Numbered from the stretch's first letter, positions 9,526-21,451 are shown. The stretch is 64,000 bases of DNA from Cocos nucifera (GCA_006176705.1 QRFJ01000759.1:124001-188000); one strand, 5' to 3'. Program-made: numbers and translations. Notes: generated by a model from the letters alone, not told the origin.

Positions 9526-11796
9526 TGTTAGATATATGTGCCCTAGAAATCAGAATTGGCTGACACTTGTAATACACTTCTAGGGGCAAAATTATAATTT
9601 TGACTAAAATCAATAAAATGGGTTATTTTCTATCACATATGTGTATTTAGTGTCTGTGATACATCCTTTGAGTTAATGATAATGATAATTCATATTTTCA
9701 AGAGTTGAAAAATTTAAGATATGAATAATCATTATTAACTCATAAAATGCTCCCGACCATAGGATCATCACAAGGATGATGATTGATCCAGAAGGTTGGT
9801 GTACAATCGCTTCTGTTTAGTAGATGAGTCTTGAGTCTACAGTATGGAGACACCAGAGCGAGAGTACAGGTACTCATTAGAGAACGAGAGCACTGAGCGT
9901 GACCACCTCGAGTAGTCATTAGGAAGTCTTCCTTCTCATCAATCACTGACTCGATGCTGTAGTGGTGTGTCTAGTTCTTTGACCTGAGGTGCATCGATAG
10001 TTCACCTTGAGGGTGTTATAGTTTGACTACACCATAACTTGGTCTCCTAGCCATACGGAATCCTGAGGTGTATGTTGGCTATAGCATGTTCATTGTAGGA
10101 ACTGGATTGCATCAAGATGTAATCTATCTACCTCGGTGATAGAGGAGCAGTCCTATGATGATCATGAGAATCAAGTCCAGAAGCCCATGGCCATGGTAGA
10201 GTAAAATAATAGAAAGAGTTTCTATTTAGATTTTCACATCGGACTTGAATCGAATGATTACATCATATGATAGAAACTAGGGTTTAACAAGTTCACCTTA
10301 ATCCTAATCTAATCGTGGCTTAAGATAGAAGAACTTAATCACATAGGTAGCTGCACCAAGAGGTTCGCATTCAGCTCTAATCGGTTGCCACCATATACTG
10401 CTAGGTGTCACTGATGGATTTTGGGAGCAATTAGAATGATTTAGATGATTGATCATTCTAGCTGTTCGAATCAGAAGAGTTTTGATCCATCGAAAGAAGT
10501 TTCGATGATATCGATGATAGAGATCATGACATATCCCATTACTATATAGAACTGAACCTAATTGGGTCATACAAATAAGGGTTTGAATCTGGTGATCATC
10601 AATTAAACTAATCCAGTTCAATTGATCTGAATAAGATTCAATTAGGCTCAAGAAAATCGTGCTAGCACTCGATTGAACCTAATGTTCTTCTTTTACAATA
10701 ATAAATAGTTGTTCTGACTGAGCCTAAGGAGTTAATGCTCGATCAGAGGCCTTCACTTGGTCTGACTAGAGTCTGTCTAAGTTAGAAAAGAGTTGTCTTA
10801 TTTTGTAAGATAATATCTACCATTTTTGGTCACCTGCTATTTCTCATCCTTTGACTTTGGTCAAAAGTTGACCTTTGACTAGTCAAACATTGACCATTGA
10901 CACTTTGACTTCTGTCCATATGTCATGCACCTATTGGAGAGCTGGTGGGGGTCTGTCCCCCTGCCAGAACCTGGCAAGGAGGAGGGCGCACGCCACCCTT
11001 GGCGTGTGCCCACGCTAGAGGTGCCCAGGAGGCCCTGTTGGATAGGGACTCCATCTTCTTTTTGGATTCTGATTAGACTTCTTCTAAGAATCAAGTTTGA
11101 CTGATCTTAGGCACCATCTAAGGATGAATTCAGGGAACTCCATTTCCACCAATTAGATTTAGATCTGATTTTACAAAGGGTTGTGATTGGTTGGAAAGAA
11201 GAGGAGTTGGATCATGCATAGTCTATAAATAAGACCCTGCGCCCAACTCAAAGAGCAATACAATTCTCCATGCCCCAAGACTGCCTCTCTCCTCCTTCTT
11301 CATGTCAAGACCATCTTCTCCCTCTCCTCTCCACGTCCAAAGTAGTTTGGGATCCAAGTTGGTGCAATCCAGATGAGAGAAAGATGATAGAAAGCTAGAA
11401 GGCTGCACTGCTGCAAAGGACAACTGCTGATCTTTGGAAGGTGTTTTGAAGATCCTCCAAATTAGATTCAGATCTAATTTTTGGAGATGTGATAGAGAAG
11501 AAGAGAATCTCTAGATCCAGCTCGAGTAGATATCGATAGAGGTCAGGCACTTGCGTGGCTAGATCCAGAACCTTCTGCTGCTTACAAGATCATCAACGTA
11601 TAATAGGATTACCCTATGTTAAGGTAAATTAAATTTGATTTAATTTATCTAAATTTATTTTAATTATTAAAATAATAAAGATTAGATCTAAAATATCTCA
11701 GATCTGATCTAGATCAAAAAAAAATTTTTTGAAATATATCTCTCGATCTGATCAGATCTGAACGAACCTGGTATAAAAAGTTAGGATTTTTCTTCA
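9526..11796 (+). mobile_element. Solo LTR (Angela/Tork-like copia, type 2) inside the Sirevirus
   Basis: Begins TGTTAGATATATGTGCCC and ends GGATTTTTCTTCA, 2271 bases. The same family occurs at 25846-28103 (plus), 51034-53301 and 59377-61677 (minus). No internal region is attached. Flanks are CCCTT on the left and CCTTT on the right. Removing the insert and one CCTTT copy restores an uninterrupted Sirevirus frame (SQLYDKGYKV), so the target duplication was CCTTT with one later change. Origin by LTR-LTR recombination is the usual explanation. It contains an antisense open frame at 10304-10651 shared with its relatives. Confidence 0.85.
11224..11231 (+). promoter_or_regulatory. TATA box of the solo LTR
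   Basis: TATAAATA about 1.7 kb into the LTR. A TATA motif sits at the equivalent place in the other type 2 LTRs (27553, and minus strand 51592 and 59972). It marks the U3/R side and confirms plus orientation. Confidence 0.6.
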
Positions 11797-12272
11797 CCTT
11801 TGTCATAAAGTTGACTAATACTTAAGAGATTCTATTTTAATCCATCTATTAATAAAATATTTTTAATATACTTGGAGGGAGTGATACCATCATTATCTAT
11901 TCCAATAATCTTTTCTTTGCCATTGTCTCCAAATATGACCATCCCTCCATTTTTAGCATCAAGCATGATGAATTGGGACTCATCACTGGTCATGTGTCTT
12001 GAGCATCCATTGTTAAGATACTATCTTCAATTTTCTTCTTTGGATGCAAGACACACCTACATGCAAAATCAAATCCTTACTCTAGGTACCCAAGTTTTCT
12101 TAGGTCCTTTAAGGTTAGTCACAATGGTTTCTTTTGGAATCCATATTTTCTTTATATTTGAATTGTTAGAAAACCATGTATAAGATTTGTGTCCTAGTTT
12201 ACCATATTTAGAGCAAGTAATATTTAAAAATTTATTACTTTATGAATTTATAAAAATATTTTTCAGAAATTT
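11797..12272 (-). pseudogene. Sirevirus protease region
   Basis: Retropepsin-type protease that would cut the polyprotein. On the minus strand near 12010-11800 the frame reads YLNNGCSRHMTSDESQF, then a stretch with VIFGDNGKEKIIGI and SKYIKNILL, a stop after DGLK, and NLLSISQLYD up to the solo-LTR junction. Family members have DSG at the active site; here it is NNG, so the catalytic Asp is lost. The part joining gag and protease (12270-12010) is broken by frameshifts. Confidence 0.75.
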
Positions 12273-13427
12273 TTATTTTCTTAGGGGGTTATAGCCTAGA
12301 CCAGCCTTATCATAAATGGCCTTTCGATTTTCAAGAATCATATGAAGTTTATTTAAACTCAAAGTAAATTTTTTAACTATCAGTTTTAAATTGCCGATTT
12401 TATTTTTTAAATTTAGATTCTCTTGAGTTAAAACTAGTTTTTCACTTATGATAGTTTTATTTTCTTTTAGCAAGACTTGATTTTTTAATTTTAGTTCTTT
12501 GTTTTTAGTTCCTAACTTCTTTAAATCATCTACTAAATCATAGAAGGCTTCTTGAAGTTCTTCGAATATAAATTCATTTGAGATTTCAGTACTTACCTCA
12601 TTCTCATGTGCCATAAGGCACAGGTTGGCATGTTCATGAGCTTCTTTCTCTTCGAAGCTTGAGTCATTACTATCACTCTATGTTGCCACCATAGTTTTTT
12701 TCTTGTATTTCTTGGGAACCTTTTTAAATTGAGGACATTCAGACTTAAAGTGCCCTGGCTTCTTACATTTATAGCAAATAAGAGATTGCTCTCTATCCTT
12801 TTCCTTGCCATGCTTCCATTTGGTAGGTAACCTCTTCCTCATTCCTTATTTTTTCTTCAAAAATCTCTTAAACTTTCTTGTGATGAGGGCTATTTCTTCA
12901 TCTTATTCTTCATCTTTCGTTTCATCGGATTCCTCATCTTGTTGAGTGGTGGATTTAAGGACTATTATCTTCTTTTTCTTGTCACCTTCTTCTTGATGTT
13001 GTTTCATGCTTAGCTCGTGCGTCATTAGAGATCTTAGAAGCTCCTTCAAGGATAAAATATTCAGATCTTTAGCTTCTTGGATTGTAGTCACTTTGGCCTC
13101 CCATGTTCTTGGCAAAGACCTAAGAATCTTTCTCACAAGATCACTGTTAGAATAAAACTTGCCAAGACTTTTAAGATCATTTATAATATCCGTAAATCTA
13201 GTAAACATTATAGTTATTGACTCATTATGCTTCATTTTGAAAAGTTCATATTTGTGCACAAGCATGTTAATTTTTGACTTCTTAACTTGATTTGTGCCTT
13301 CATGAGTTACTTCTAACATATCCCATATTTCTTTACCCAACATGCATATTGAAATATAATTAGATTCATTAGCATTTAGAGCATAATATAAAACATTCAT
13401 GGCTTTTGCATTGAGTTGAGCCATTTT
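12273..13427 (-). pseudogene. Sirevirus gag
   Basis: Capsid-type structural protein. The first segment (13424-12903) includes MLGKEIWDMLEVTHEGT, MKHNESITIMFTRFTDIIN and ILRSLPRTWEAKVTTIQEA, the usual copia gag (UBN2-like) core, then an acidic/Lys-rich stretch. The second (12811-12593) covers the zinc-knuckle region (PGHFKSECPQFKK in frame near 12755). The third (12614-12273) is a predicted coiled coil rich in Lys, Leu and Asn (LKKLGTKNKELKLKNQVLL). Frame breaks separate the segments. Long coiled-coil gag tails are usual in Sireviruses. Confidence 0.8.
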
Positions 13428-13702
13428 CTTATCAATCTCATCCCATTCCTTTTCAAATTTGATTGATTCCTCACCATCAATTATCTTAGTGGGTGTGTGT
13501 GGTTATTAACTATGATACTCACATATCATAGTCAAGTACTTGTATGAAAATTCTTATCCGAGCTTTTCAATAGGTATAGTTTGTCTCATTGAAAAGTGGA
13601 GGTCAGTTTGTGGACTGTCTCTCGACTAGAGAAATACTAACTTAGGTTGCCATAAATCTTTGGCTTATTGATGGTTAAATCAAAGTAGGGCTAGAGCATC
13701 GA

Positions 13703-13714
13703 GCTCTGATACCA
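13703..13714 (-). promoter_or_regulatory. Primer-binding site of the Sirevirus
   Basis: TGGTATCAGAGC on the minus strand, complementary to the 3' end of initiator methionine tRNA. It lies two bases inside the LTR end at 13717. It fixes the orientation and the 5' LTR boundary. Confidence 0.85.
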
Positions 13715-13716
13715 CT

Positions 13717-14936
13717 TGTTGCCCAGCTATGCAACCTAAGAGAGAGGGTAAATTAGGTTTTTAAAATTTTAAAGCTAATTTAAAGATATCAAGATTGAAT
13801 GATAATATACAAGATGTGTGTGTGAAACAATTTAGGTTAGAGAAAAAATATAAAAGATTAGGTAGTAAGAATTTAATAAACTAAGAAAAGAAAGATAGCA
13901 TGCACACTACAAACAAGCAAGATTTATAGTAGTGCACTTGCTTTTCTTGTACCTACATCCACTCCCCAAGCTCCTACTTAAAAATTAAAATCCACTAACC
14001 GTATTCAAACTAAATACACCATTGGAAACCTCCAACCCTAGCTATCCCAAGCTAGAATACTTATTTTTCGGGTACAAGCCAATGCAATACAATCCTATTT
14101 AAGATTAGGATCAACCTTTCTAAGTTTTGGAATCCCTTTAAAACTTGAATCAAAACAGTAAAGCAGAGTAAAAGATTTAATGACAATCAAATATAAGTTT
14201 AGCTCCCTTTGTGAGAAAATAAAATCTTAAGAATGCTTTTCACAATAATGGATGAAGCTTTTCTCATTTTTTTTAAGATTATTGGAGATTTGAAAGAGCT
14301 CTTGAGAGGTAGGTGAACTTGAAACGAAGGCTTTTTTGCTTGAAGATGACTTTTGCTTAGGACTGAAATTGAATCACACCAATCTCTTGTGTTTTTTCTA
14401 TTTAAAGTCTTTTAGATCTTCAATAGGTGGAGGAGAGAATCCTGAGCAAGATTTATAGCCATTGGAGATATTAAAGAAACCATTAAAATCTGCCAAAATA
14501 AGAAAAGAAATAGCCATTGCAGAAAAATTTTTGTTGCAGAGGTCGACTCATGGGTCAACTCATGGCATAGTCTTTGAGATAAAATTTAGAAAAATAGCCA
14601 TTCTATATTTTTAGCCTTCGAAATGGTAGAGGTCGATCCTGGGGTCGATCCTTGGCATAGAAATAGCATGCCAAATAGCCCTTTTCAGCAGAAAACGACC
14701 TCGGTGTCGATTCTTTTACTTCAAACTTGATTTTCTCCCAAAATAAGCATCCAAAAATCATGGGACTGCCTTCAAAGGATTAGAAATCTTCTATACTTGC
14801 TCTTGAGGCTCTCAGATCAAAACTTGATAAAATTATGATTTTGCCCCTAAAATACAAAGTCATTTTTCAAGTCAAATTCATTAGTAATTCCCTCAAATGC
14901 TTTGTAATTATCAAAATCAATTCTTGGAGCAATAGA
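13717..14936 (-). repeat. 5' LTR of the Sirevirus
   Basis: In element orientation it runs from TCTATTGCTCCAAGAATTG (14936; TG decayed to TC) to GCATAGCTGGGCAACA (13717), 1220 bases, next to the primer site. A second copy of its start lies at 50766-51033 in plus orientation. The matching 3' LTR is outside the window or deleted. Confidence 0.75.
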
Positions 14937-15744
14937 GAAGTCCATGTTAAATGATTTAAGTGGGAGTGACAAACCATTTTGTGGAAGTAAATCATTTAAG
15001 TGGAAGTAATACTATAGCATATGTACATATCATGTGTGTATAAGATGACCAATAAAAAAAACAAGGGTGATCCTTGTCCTTTTGTGTGTGAGTTTCTTTT
15101 GATCAAATTAGTTTGATCCTTTGTATGCTCTTAGTGACTATTGACTAATATTTGATAATTTGAAATTATTATATTGACTTTGATGGGATTTCCTATATGG
15201 CTATGGATAGTAATGGAACCTTGTTGGGTAAATGCATAGTTTCGAGTTATTGAATAGTTAGTGCAGAAAGGAAAGACTTTGTAAGATACAGTGTTATTTA
15301 TACTCGAAAGGCATACACATATTACTTTGTGTAATATAAATAAGTTCAAGTATAAAATAGTTTGACTAAACAAGTGTACTTGGTGTTTGGTACAATTCAT
15401 GAGTTTGAAATAAGTTTTAACTCATAAAAGGGATTGAATGTAGCCAAACTTTATATCAACAAGTCTTAGAGCATAAAAAGGCATAGTTAATGATTTGTGA
15501 ATCATTAACATAATAACTTAAGAGTTATTTTGGATTGATATCTATGATGAGTCATAGATGGATCATAGATGGAGAAAGGTCTCCTATGTATACTTAACCG
15601 TTGCATAGTGAGATGAACCCAGTTACATGCCTAGGGTCACACAATTACCTTCTTGTATATATATTCTAATATGAATACTTGGCATATTTTTGGCTAAATC
15701 ATATATGATTGGTAACACCAAGTTAATCTAGCACGAGTGGGAGT
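14937..15744 (+). other. Probable 3' internal end of an unclassified LTR retroelement
   Basis: No protein signal. It ends in CACGAGTGGGAGT, which looks like a polypurine tract right before an LTR start at 15745. Near 14950-15005 a 20-base phrase (AAATGATTTAAGTGGGAG and AAATCATTTAAGTGGAAG) is repeated. I infer the 3' untranslated end of an element whose left part was separated by the Sirevirus insertion. Confidence 0.35.
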
Positions 15745-16150
15745 TGTTGGATATATTTGGGTGTATACAAGATTAATGTAGATTGATAGGTTGCCATTTG
15801 GCACTACATGGTATAACATAATAACCTCCTACTATACAAGAAACAAGGCCTATAATAACCACCCTAATAACTGCTCCCTTTGTCTTGCTTTGTGTGTTTT
15901 TAAAATAGGAAGTTAAGTCATCCTTTTGAGAGAGGAGTTTTCTCCATGATGTATGAGTAAACAAAAATAAAGGAAAGGGCATTCCAGTTTGGAAAAAATG
16001 AAGGTTATAGAATTGTTCTTCGTAATTGCTTTGTTAAGTTGATTACAAGGCTACTCTAGTTACGTATTATGTTTTTTTCTTAATCTATAAAGGAGTATTG
16101 CAAAAGGAAGATCAGTAAGTAATCAATCTCTTATGCTTAATTAAAGATTT
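15745..16150 (+). repeat. Probable LTR or LTR fragment
   Basis: Starts TGTTGGATATATTTGGG directly after a GTGGGAG purine tract. The right end is unclear and must lie before the resistance-gene relic that ends at 16160. No target duplication could be identified. Confidence 0.35.
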
Positions 16151-16159
16151 ATTGAAATC

Positions 16160-17035
16160 TTATTTGATTAATGATAAATGAAATCCTTCAACTAGCTCAT
16201 CTAGAACGCTAATGGTCAAATTCTCTAGTGCAGTTAGGTGTTGTAACCGTCCTTTCTGCAGGGATGTGAGCTTTGAAAAACAAGAAATCTGTAGCCTTTT
16301 GAGATATTGGGGCTGAAGGTGGAACACTGAACTCAAAATCCTCTTATCACATCCTCTCAGGTTCATGAGATCAAGAGATGGAGTATTTCCCAAACGATCG
16401 ATCAACTGGGGACTCTTTATTATTGTCAGTTTTTGCAAGAGTATGAAAGCGATGGGGTAGTGCCTTAAGCTTGGGGCATTCTGAAAGGAAAAGTCGACAG
16501 AGACGAGGTAGATCACCTACTTCAACCCCTGTCCATTCCTCCAATTCAGGCATTTTGCATATTCTCAATTGCAATAATGATGGGAATCCTCTGACTGCAC
16601 CACTGCCGCAAAATTCCTGTCCCAGGTGCTTCAATTTAGGCATCTCACGAATGATCATATGCTTGATGAAAGGCAGCTGACCATGAGGTGGAAGGCACTC
16701 CAATCGTTTGCAGTCGAACAGAGCTATTCTAACCATGTTTGTAAGCCATGATGGATCCTGCAACCAGCTTGGAAAATTCAGACCGCCATACCCTCTAATG
16801 ATCAGCGCTTTTAAGTTTGCATGCGGTTGGAGCTCCTGAAGAACCTGCTCATCGTTTCCTTGATGCACTAAATTAACATTCCTAGTTTTTGTCCATCCAG
16901 GTCCAAAAGTAGCAGCTGTTGCTTGCTCTTCAGTTTAGCCTCGCTGGCCTCTTCCACAGGCATTCTCTAGCTGCCAAACGTATAGTTCTCCCCTAAGATC
17001 TATTAGATTCTGCAATTGGACAACGCATATCCACT
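16160..17035 (-). pseudogene. CNL resistance-gene relic, C-terminal LRR part
   Basis: Continuation of the CC-NBS-LRR gene at 19478-21451 after the solo LTR. Leucine-rich repeats are clear: LKALIIRGYGGLNFPSWL, then MVRIALFDCKRLECLPPHG, HMIIREMPKLKHLGQEF, LLQLRICKMPELEEW and LCRLFLSECPKLKALP at 16868-16430. After a frame change come LQKLTIIKSP, YLKRLQISCFSKLTSLQ and ALENLTISVL, ending at a stop near 16160. The part nearest the insertion (17030-16870) matches the link between LRRs in RGA-type CNLs (LRGELYVWQLEN, then EAKLKSKQQ) but needs a frameshift. Such proteins detect pathogen effectors inside the cell; this copy cannot be made. Confidence 0.8.
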
Positions 17036-19472
17036 TGAAAGGAATATATCCTTAAGCCAATCGAAATGTATATTTTGATAGATTATTTTTTTATTTTTCA
17101 AATTAATATAATTATATTTTTAAATTAATAAAGATATTTATTTCATCATATGCTGTATCTTATTATTTATTTAAGATTATGATGAACCCCATAAATTAGG
17201 ATTATGGTTTTAGGGTGATGATGAGATCATACCTATGAGATCAAAAATCTTAAAACCCTAATTAAAAATATTTCTGATTAATGGAACATTGAGTTAGGGA
17301 TCAATATTTCTGGAAAGACTAGCACATCCTATGTATGCTCGATGAAGAGGGTGATTGATCTCACCATCACTTGTATTTGACACTAACATAAGAATGTAGA
17401 TGCTTATTAGAGAATAAGTTTACTGAATTGATCTGACTTGAGAATATCTAATGGAGTCTTATCTACATGTCAATAGATGGTTCTCGTTGTGGGAGTTGTG
17501 CATGTAATCCTTTGACCTAAAACTGCCATAAAATCTTGTATGCATGAATATATATTTTGGTTCATATTCATTTATGACTTAGTCATGTATGAGATATTCT
17601 GGATATGATGGATTGCATATGAAGGTTATGAGTAGGTCAACATAGAATCGATCACTCCTAGTAAGAGGAGATCGCATCCTACTTGCTTCAATCGAATGAT
17701 AATTCAAGAAGACTTTGATCAAAGCATGATGAAAATTAGAAATAATTTCTAATATTTCATTAATCGAATCATTATCATATGATTGAGAGAAATATGAATA
17801 TGAAATTGGATTTGACATGATTTCATATCCATGATCATATTCGGGATGCAGGATGATCGTAGGATCAAGTTGTACGGTAACTTTTCACTGAAGGATATTT
17901 TTGATAATTTTATCAAAATTTTATATCTTCTGGGAGACATGATACATTTCTAGATATCAATCATATCTTATGGGTTCGATCGAATTAAGAAGTTTAATTT
18001 GATCATCAATTAGAAAGTGTTCTAATTTATTAAATCGGATTAGCTTAGGGATTTAATTAGATCAAATCGCACTCAGATCCACTGCTGGCTAGATGTGGAA
18101 ACTAATGAGTCATGCACAAAAAAAATTGATTAAGGATTTAACTAGATTAAATCATATTTGCAAGTCGAACATGCTAGCACATGTTGCAAACTCCAGCACC
18201 TAGATTCAAATCGGATTCTAATTTGGGCTAATTAGATCCAATTTAGGTCAAATCAGATTTAGTTCTCAATTAGGTTGACCCATGGCTGATTGAGCCATGG
18301 GATAAGGTGCCTCTTTTCTGAATCCCATGCACCAAAGAGTCTCTCTCTTGGTGCATGGGGATTGCCTTGTGTGCTAAGAGTCCATGGCGCATGGGAGTGG
18401 TTGGTGCCGCATTCTTTCCTTCTTATCCAATTAATTTTTTACATAACTTATGTTACATAGTTTCAGATATGAAAGAAGGCACTTAAGAGTCCTTCTGCTC
18501 ATAAAATACTTTGGTGTTTTATCTAGAAATTAGATAAGAAGAGAGTCCTTGCCGCCCCAACCATCTTGGCACCCCTTGGACCAAGTCAAAGACCTTTTGG
18601 CTTTTTGACTTTTCCATGCCTTATCTCCATGCCCCTTGGTGTTTGGTGCACTAATTCATGGCCATTGGGTGGCCATGTCATTTGATCTCATCCCTTGTTT
18701 AATAGCGCCACATAAATAACCTTCACGACTCCTGGAAAAACTACTTAGAATTTTATTCCGAAGATTTCTTCTACTTGAAGCAACTCTTGAAATTAATTCT
18801 ACGTAGATCCACGTGTCCTGAGAATATTAATGGGCGTGAGATATTATTAAGGGATACAAGAAATCAGATCTAGTGAAGTGTGAGAAATTTAGGTGGTACC
18901 CTTACGTACATTATAAATAGGGGTGCGCATCGAAAGTCCAAGTCATTCTGAATTCCTCCTTTCTTACAAGAATTCTTTTTATCCAATTTTCTTTCTTCCC
19001 TTTTTTTGTCTAGACAAGGTCCTATTAAGGATAAGAAGTCTTTCTTAAGACAAAAAGATTAAGAAAAAAAATTAAGAAGACAAAAAGAAAAGAAAGTAAG
19101 GCAAGGAAAGGCTAGGAGAAGGAAAGCAAGGCTATAAGGAGGTTCTACCCATATTAAATTCTTGTATTAAGAATTTAATTAAGAAATCAATTTTTGCAGG
19201 TGTTAGTGGCTTGATCAAATCCTCATGTGGATTAACATTGGAGGATGAACATGTGGGCATCTAATGGAACTCCTGCCGGACTGCTTTCGGATTTCAAACT
19301 CGAGTTAGGGTTTAGCGATCAAGATATATTCCTATATCTTATATTTATATTATAAATATATGTTATATGATTTAAATTCTAATAAGATGGTCCTTAGGTT
19401 AGAATTTGATTTTATGATTTCATATTAATTGATTTAAAATCCGTGCTTCCATCCTGATCACCAAACCTATCA
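17036..19472 (+). mobile_element. Solo LTR inserted in the LRR region of the CNL gene
   Basis: Starts TGAAAGGAATATATCC and ends ACCAAACCTATCA, 2437 bases, flanked by a perfect 5-bp duplication CCACT (17031-17035 and 19473-19477). No gag or pol. Its start resembles the LTR ending at 7387 on the minus strand. The perfect duplication makes both borders secure. Confidence 0.85.
18912..18919 (+). promoter_or_regulatory. TATA box of the solo LTR in the CNL gene
   Basis: TATAAATA followed by GGGGTGCGCATC, about 560 bases before the LTR end. This position fits an LTR promoter in plus orientation, antisense to the resistance gene. Confidence 0.5.
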
Positions 19473-19477
19473 CCACT

Positions 19478-21451
19478 CTCATTGGCAACTTAGAACATAG
19501 GGAGTTCCTGAAGAGAGGTAAGCCTCCCGATTCCTCTTTATGGTGCATAATAATTCCCTTTTTGCTTCAAGATGGCATAGATATCAACTTGTTCATCTCT
19601 CTTCGTAAAGTATGAAGTTGATCACAAGAATTTAGCTTCAGTGTTTCCAGATTAAAGAGTTCGCACAATGAGTCAGGCAACCTTTCGATATTACAATAAG
19701 AGAGGTCAAGCAACCTTAATTTCTTCAGATGACATACAGACTCTGGTATGCAGTGCAAGACTTGCTCAGATCACGAACATGTAGATTTGTTGCTTCCAAC
19801 GACAGATTGTGAGGAAGATGACTGGTGCAATTCCCATGTACACATCGTATGATAAGTGTCCGTAATCTCTGAAGGTTGTAAAAGGACTCAGAATCCCACG
19901 ATCTTAGATTATCACAGATCACAGAATAATGGTGTGCCCCTTCAAGATTGCTGCATTGCTCCTTATTTTCCACCACGATCGTTTCACGATCAGCAATTGA
20001 TTGTGCAGGGTCATGAATTAGATCATGCATAGCAAACTCTGATCTGTGAAACTTGGAATGCTGAAAGAAAGATGGAAAAACTAAATCTTCGAAATAGTCT
20101 CCACCAATGTCTTCAATTTGCCTCATTCTTGAAGGCTTGATACAACCTTGTGCCATCCAATGCTGAACCTCCTTGTTCTCATCAAATGTGGAACCCTTGC
20201 TAAGCAATGAGCAATATAAATAAAGCACTGCTTCAGATGTGCAGGGAAATGGTCATAGCTCAGCCTCAGAGCTGGAAAGATGTTATTCTCATTTGCAGGT
20301 AATTCCCACGGTTTACTATTCAAAATTATTTTCCACTCATCTTCCTTCCTTTTAGAGTATAGAAGGCCTCCAAGTGTCTTTGCTGCTACTGGTAGACCTT
20401 TTCGCTTCTTGGTTATTTCTTTACCTACAGCTTCTGGCTAGTCTTGGATGTGCATCGGGAATTTTCTTTTAAAAAGCATTGTGTTTGAACAATGACCAAC
20501 AATCTTCATTTGAAAAACCTTCCAAAAAGTATGATGGTGCTGTACCCACTATTCTCAAAACTACTTCACTTCAGGTGGTTAATAGCACTTTGCTTCCATC
20601 TGCACCACTAATTAATGGCATGCGGAGGTTCTCCCACTCGTTGCGGTTTTCATTCCACACATCATCTAGGACAAGTAGGAACCTCTTCCCCTTCAATATT
20701 TTCGCAAGTTTGACATGAAGTGAATTCAAATCAGTAAGCTCAAATTTCTTTTCTGTAGTGGACTCTATTATTGTTCTTATGAGTCTCTTGTCATCAAACT
20801 TTTCAGATACGTGAACCCAAATTCTTATCTCAAAATAGCTTTGGACCCTCTGATCCCTGAAGACAAGCCGTGCGAGTGTTGTCTTCCCTCTCCCCGGCAT
20901 ACCAACTATAGGGATGACCGAGAGTTCTGTCTCTCCAGATTCATCTGAAACCATTGAGCCCACAATATTCTATATATGTTTGCATCTTCCAACCACGTTT
21001 CGTCTACCAGCGAAATAGTCTCTCACTCCTTAGATTGAGCTGCTCCTTTTCCTGAGCAATCATGTCTAATCTTTCATATATGTGATTTATCCTACTTGCA
21101 ATTTCGGTTTTGTAAAAATTCATGGTGACAGAAGAGAATAGGACCTGCAGCATTTTGACCTGAACTTGACTCGGCATTCATCTTTTGAGCTTCGGTTACT
21201 AGCTCATCCACAAGATCATCCATGTCGTAGGCGACATGTTTTAGCTCCTTGAGCCATATCTTCACAGCTTCATTATGATTCTTCTTGTCCTCTGCATCAT
21301 TGATAAGTGCTCAAACTTTTGCAAGAGTCATGGGAAGCTTTTTCAACTCTTCCACAATCCTCAGCAATGATTTGATCTTTCCCAGCACAGGAGTGGCCAA
21401 TCTATCGAACAATGTTTGTAGGAAGGCAGATAGAACCGCCAGGGCTGCCAT
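19478..21451 (-). pseudogene. CC-NBS-LRR (RGA-type) resistance-gene relic, N-terminal part
   Basis: Starts at ATG 21451 with MAALAVLSAFLQTLFDRL, an Rx-type coiled coil with WLKELKHVAYDMDDLVDEL as the EDVID-like motif. A TGA interrupts the coiled coil after MTLAKV. The NB-ARC part follows after a frameshift and a TAG: VVGR, P-loop GMPGRGKTTLA (usual GMGGxGKTTLA), kinase-2 KGKRFLLVLDDVWN and RNBS-B GSKVLLTT (20963-20571). After another break comes GLPVAAKTLGG (GLPLA motif), ALRLSYDHFPAHLKQCF, then MHDLIHDPAQS (MHD motif) near 20025. The first LRRs (LRLLDLSYCNIERLPDSL) end near 19567, and IGRLTSLQELP reaches the solo-LTR junction. The domain order is that of a CNL immune receptor. Several stops and frameshifts exist apart from the LTR insertion. 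Confidence 0.85.

Larger units (their letters stand above)
7388..14936 (-). mobile_element. Sirevirus-type Ty1-copia element, truncated at its 3' end
   Basis: On the minus strand the order is LTR (14936-13717), tRNA-iMet primer site, gag, protease, integrase, RT. This is the Ty1-copia order. Gag shows the Sirevirus-like coiled-coil and zinc-knuckle layout. A solo LTR (9526-11796) sits between protease and integrase. Most of RNase H and the 3' LTR are missing, because another LTR begins at 7387. Catalytic residues are lost in protease, integrase and RT (see the parts), so it is long dead. Confidence 0.8.

Noticed and set aside
13703..13714. tRNA-like sequence at this and other TGGTATCAGAGC sites
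   Set aside because: Only 12 bases complementary to the tRNA 3' end, next to LTR borders; these are primer sites and not tRNA genes.
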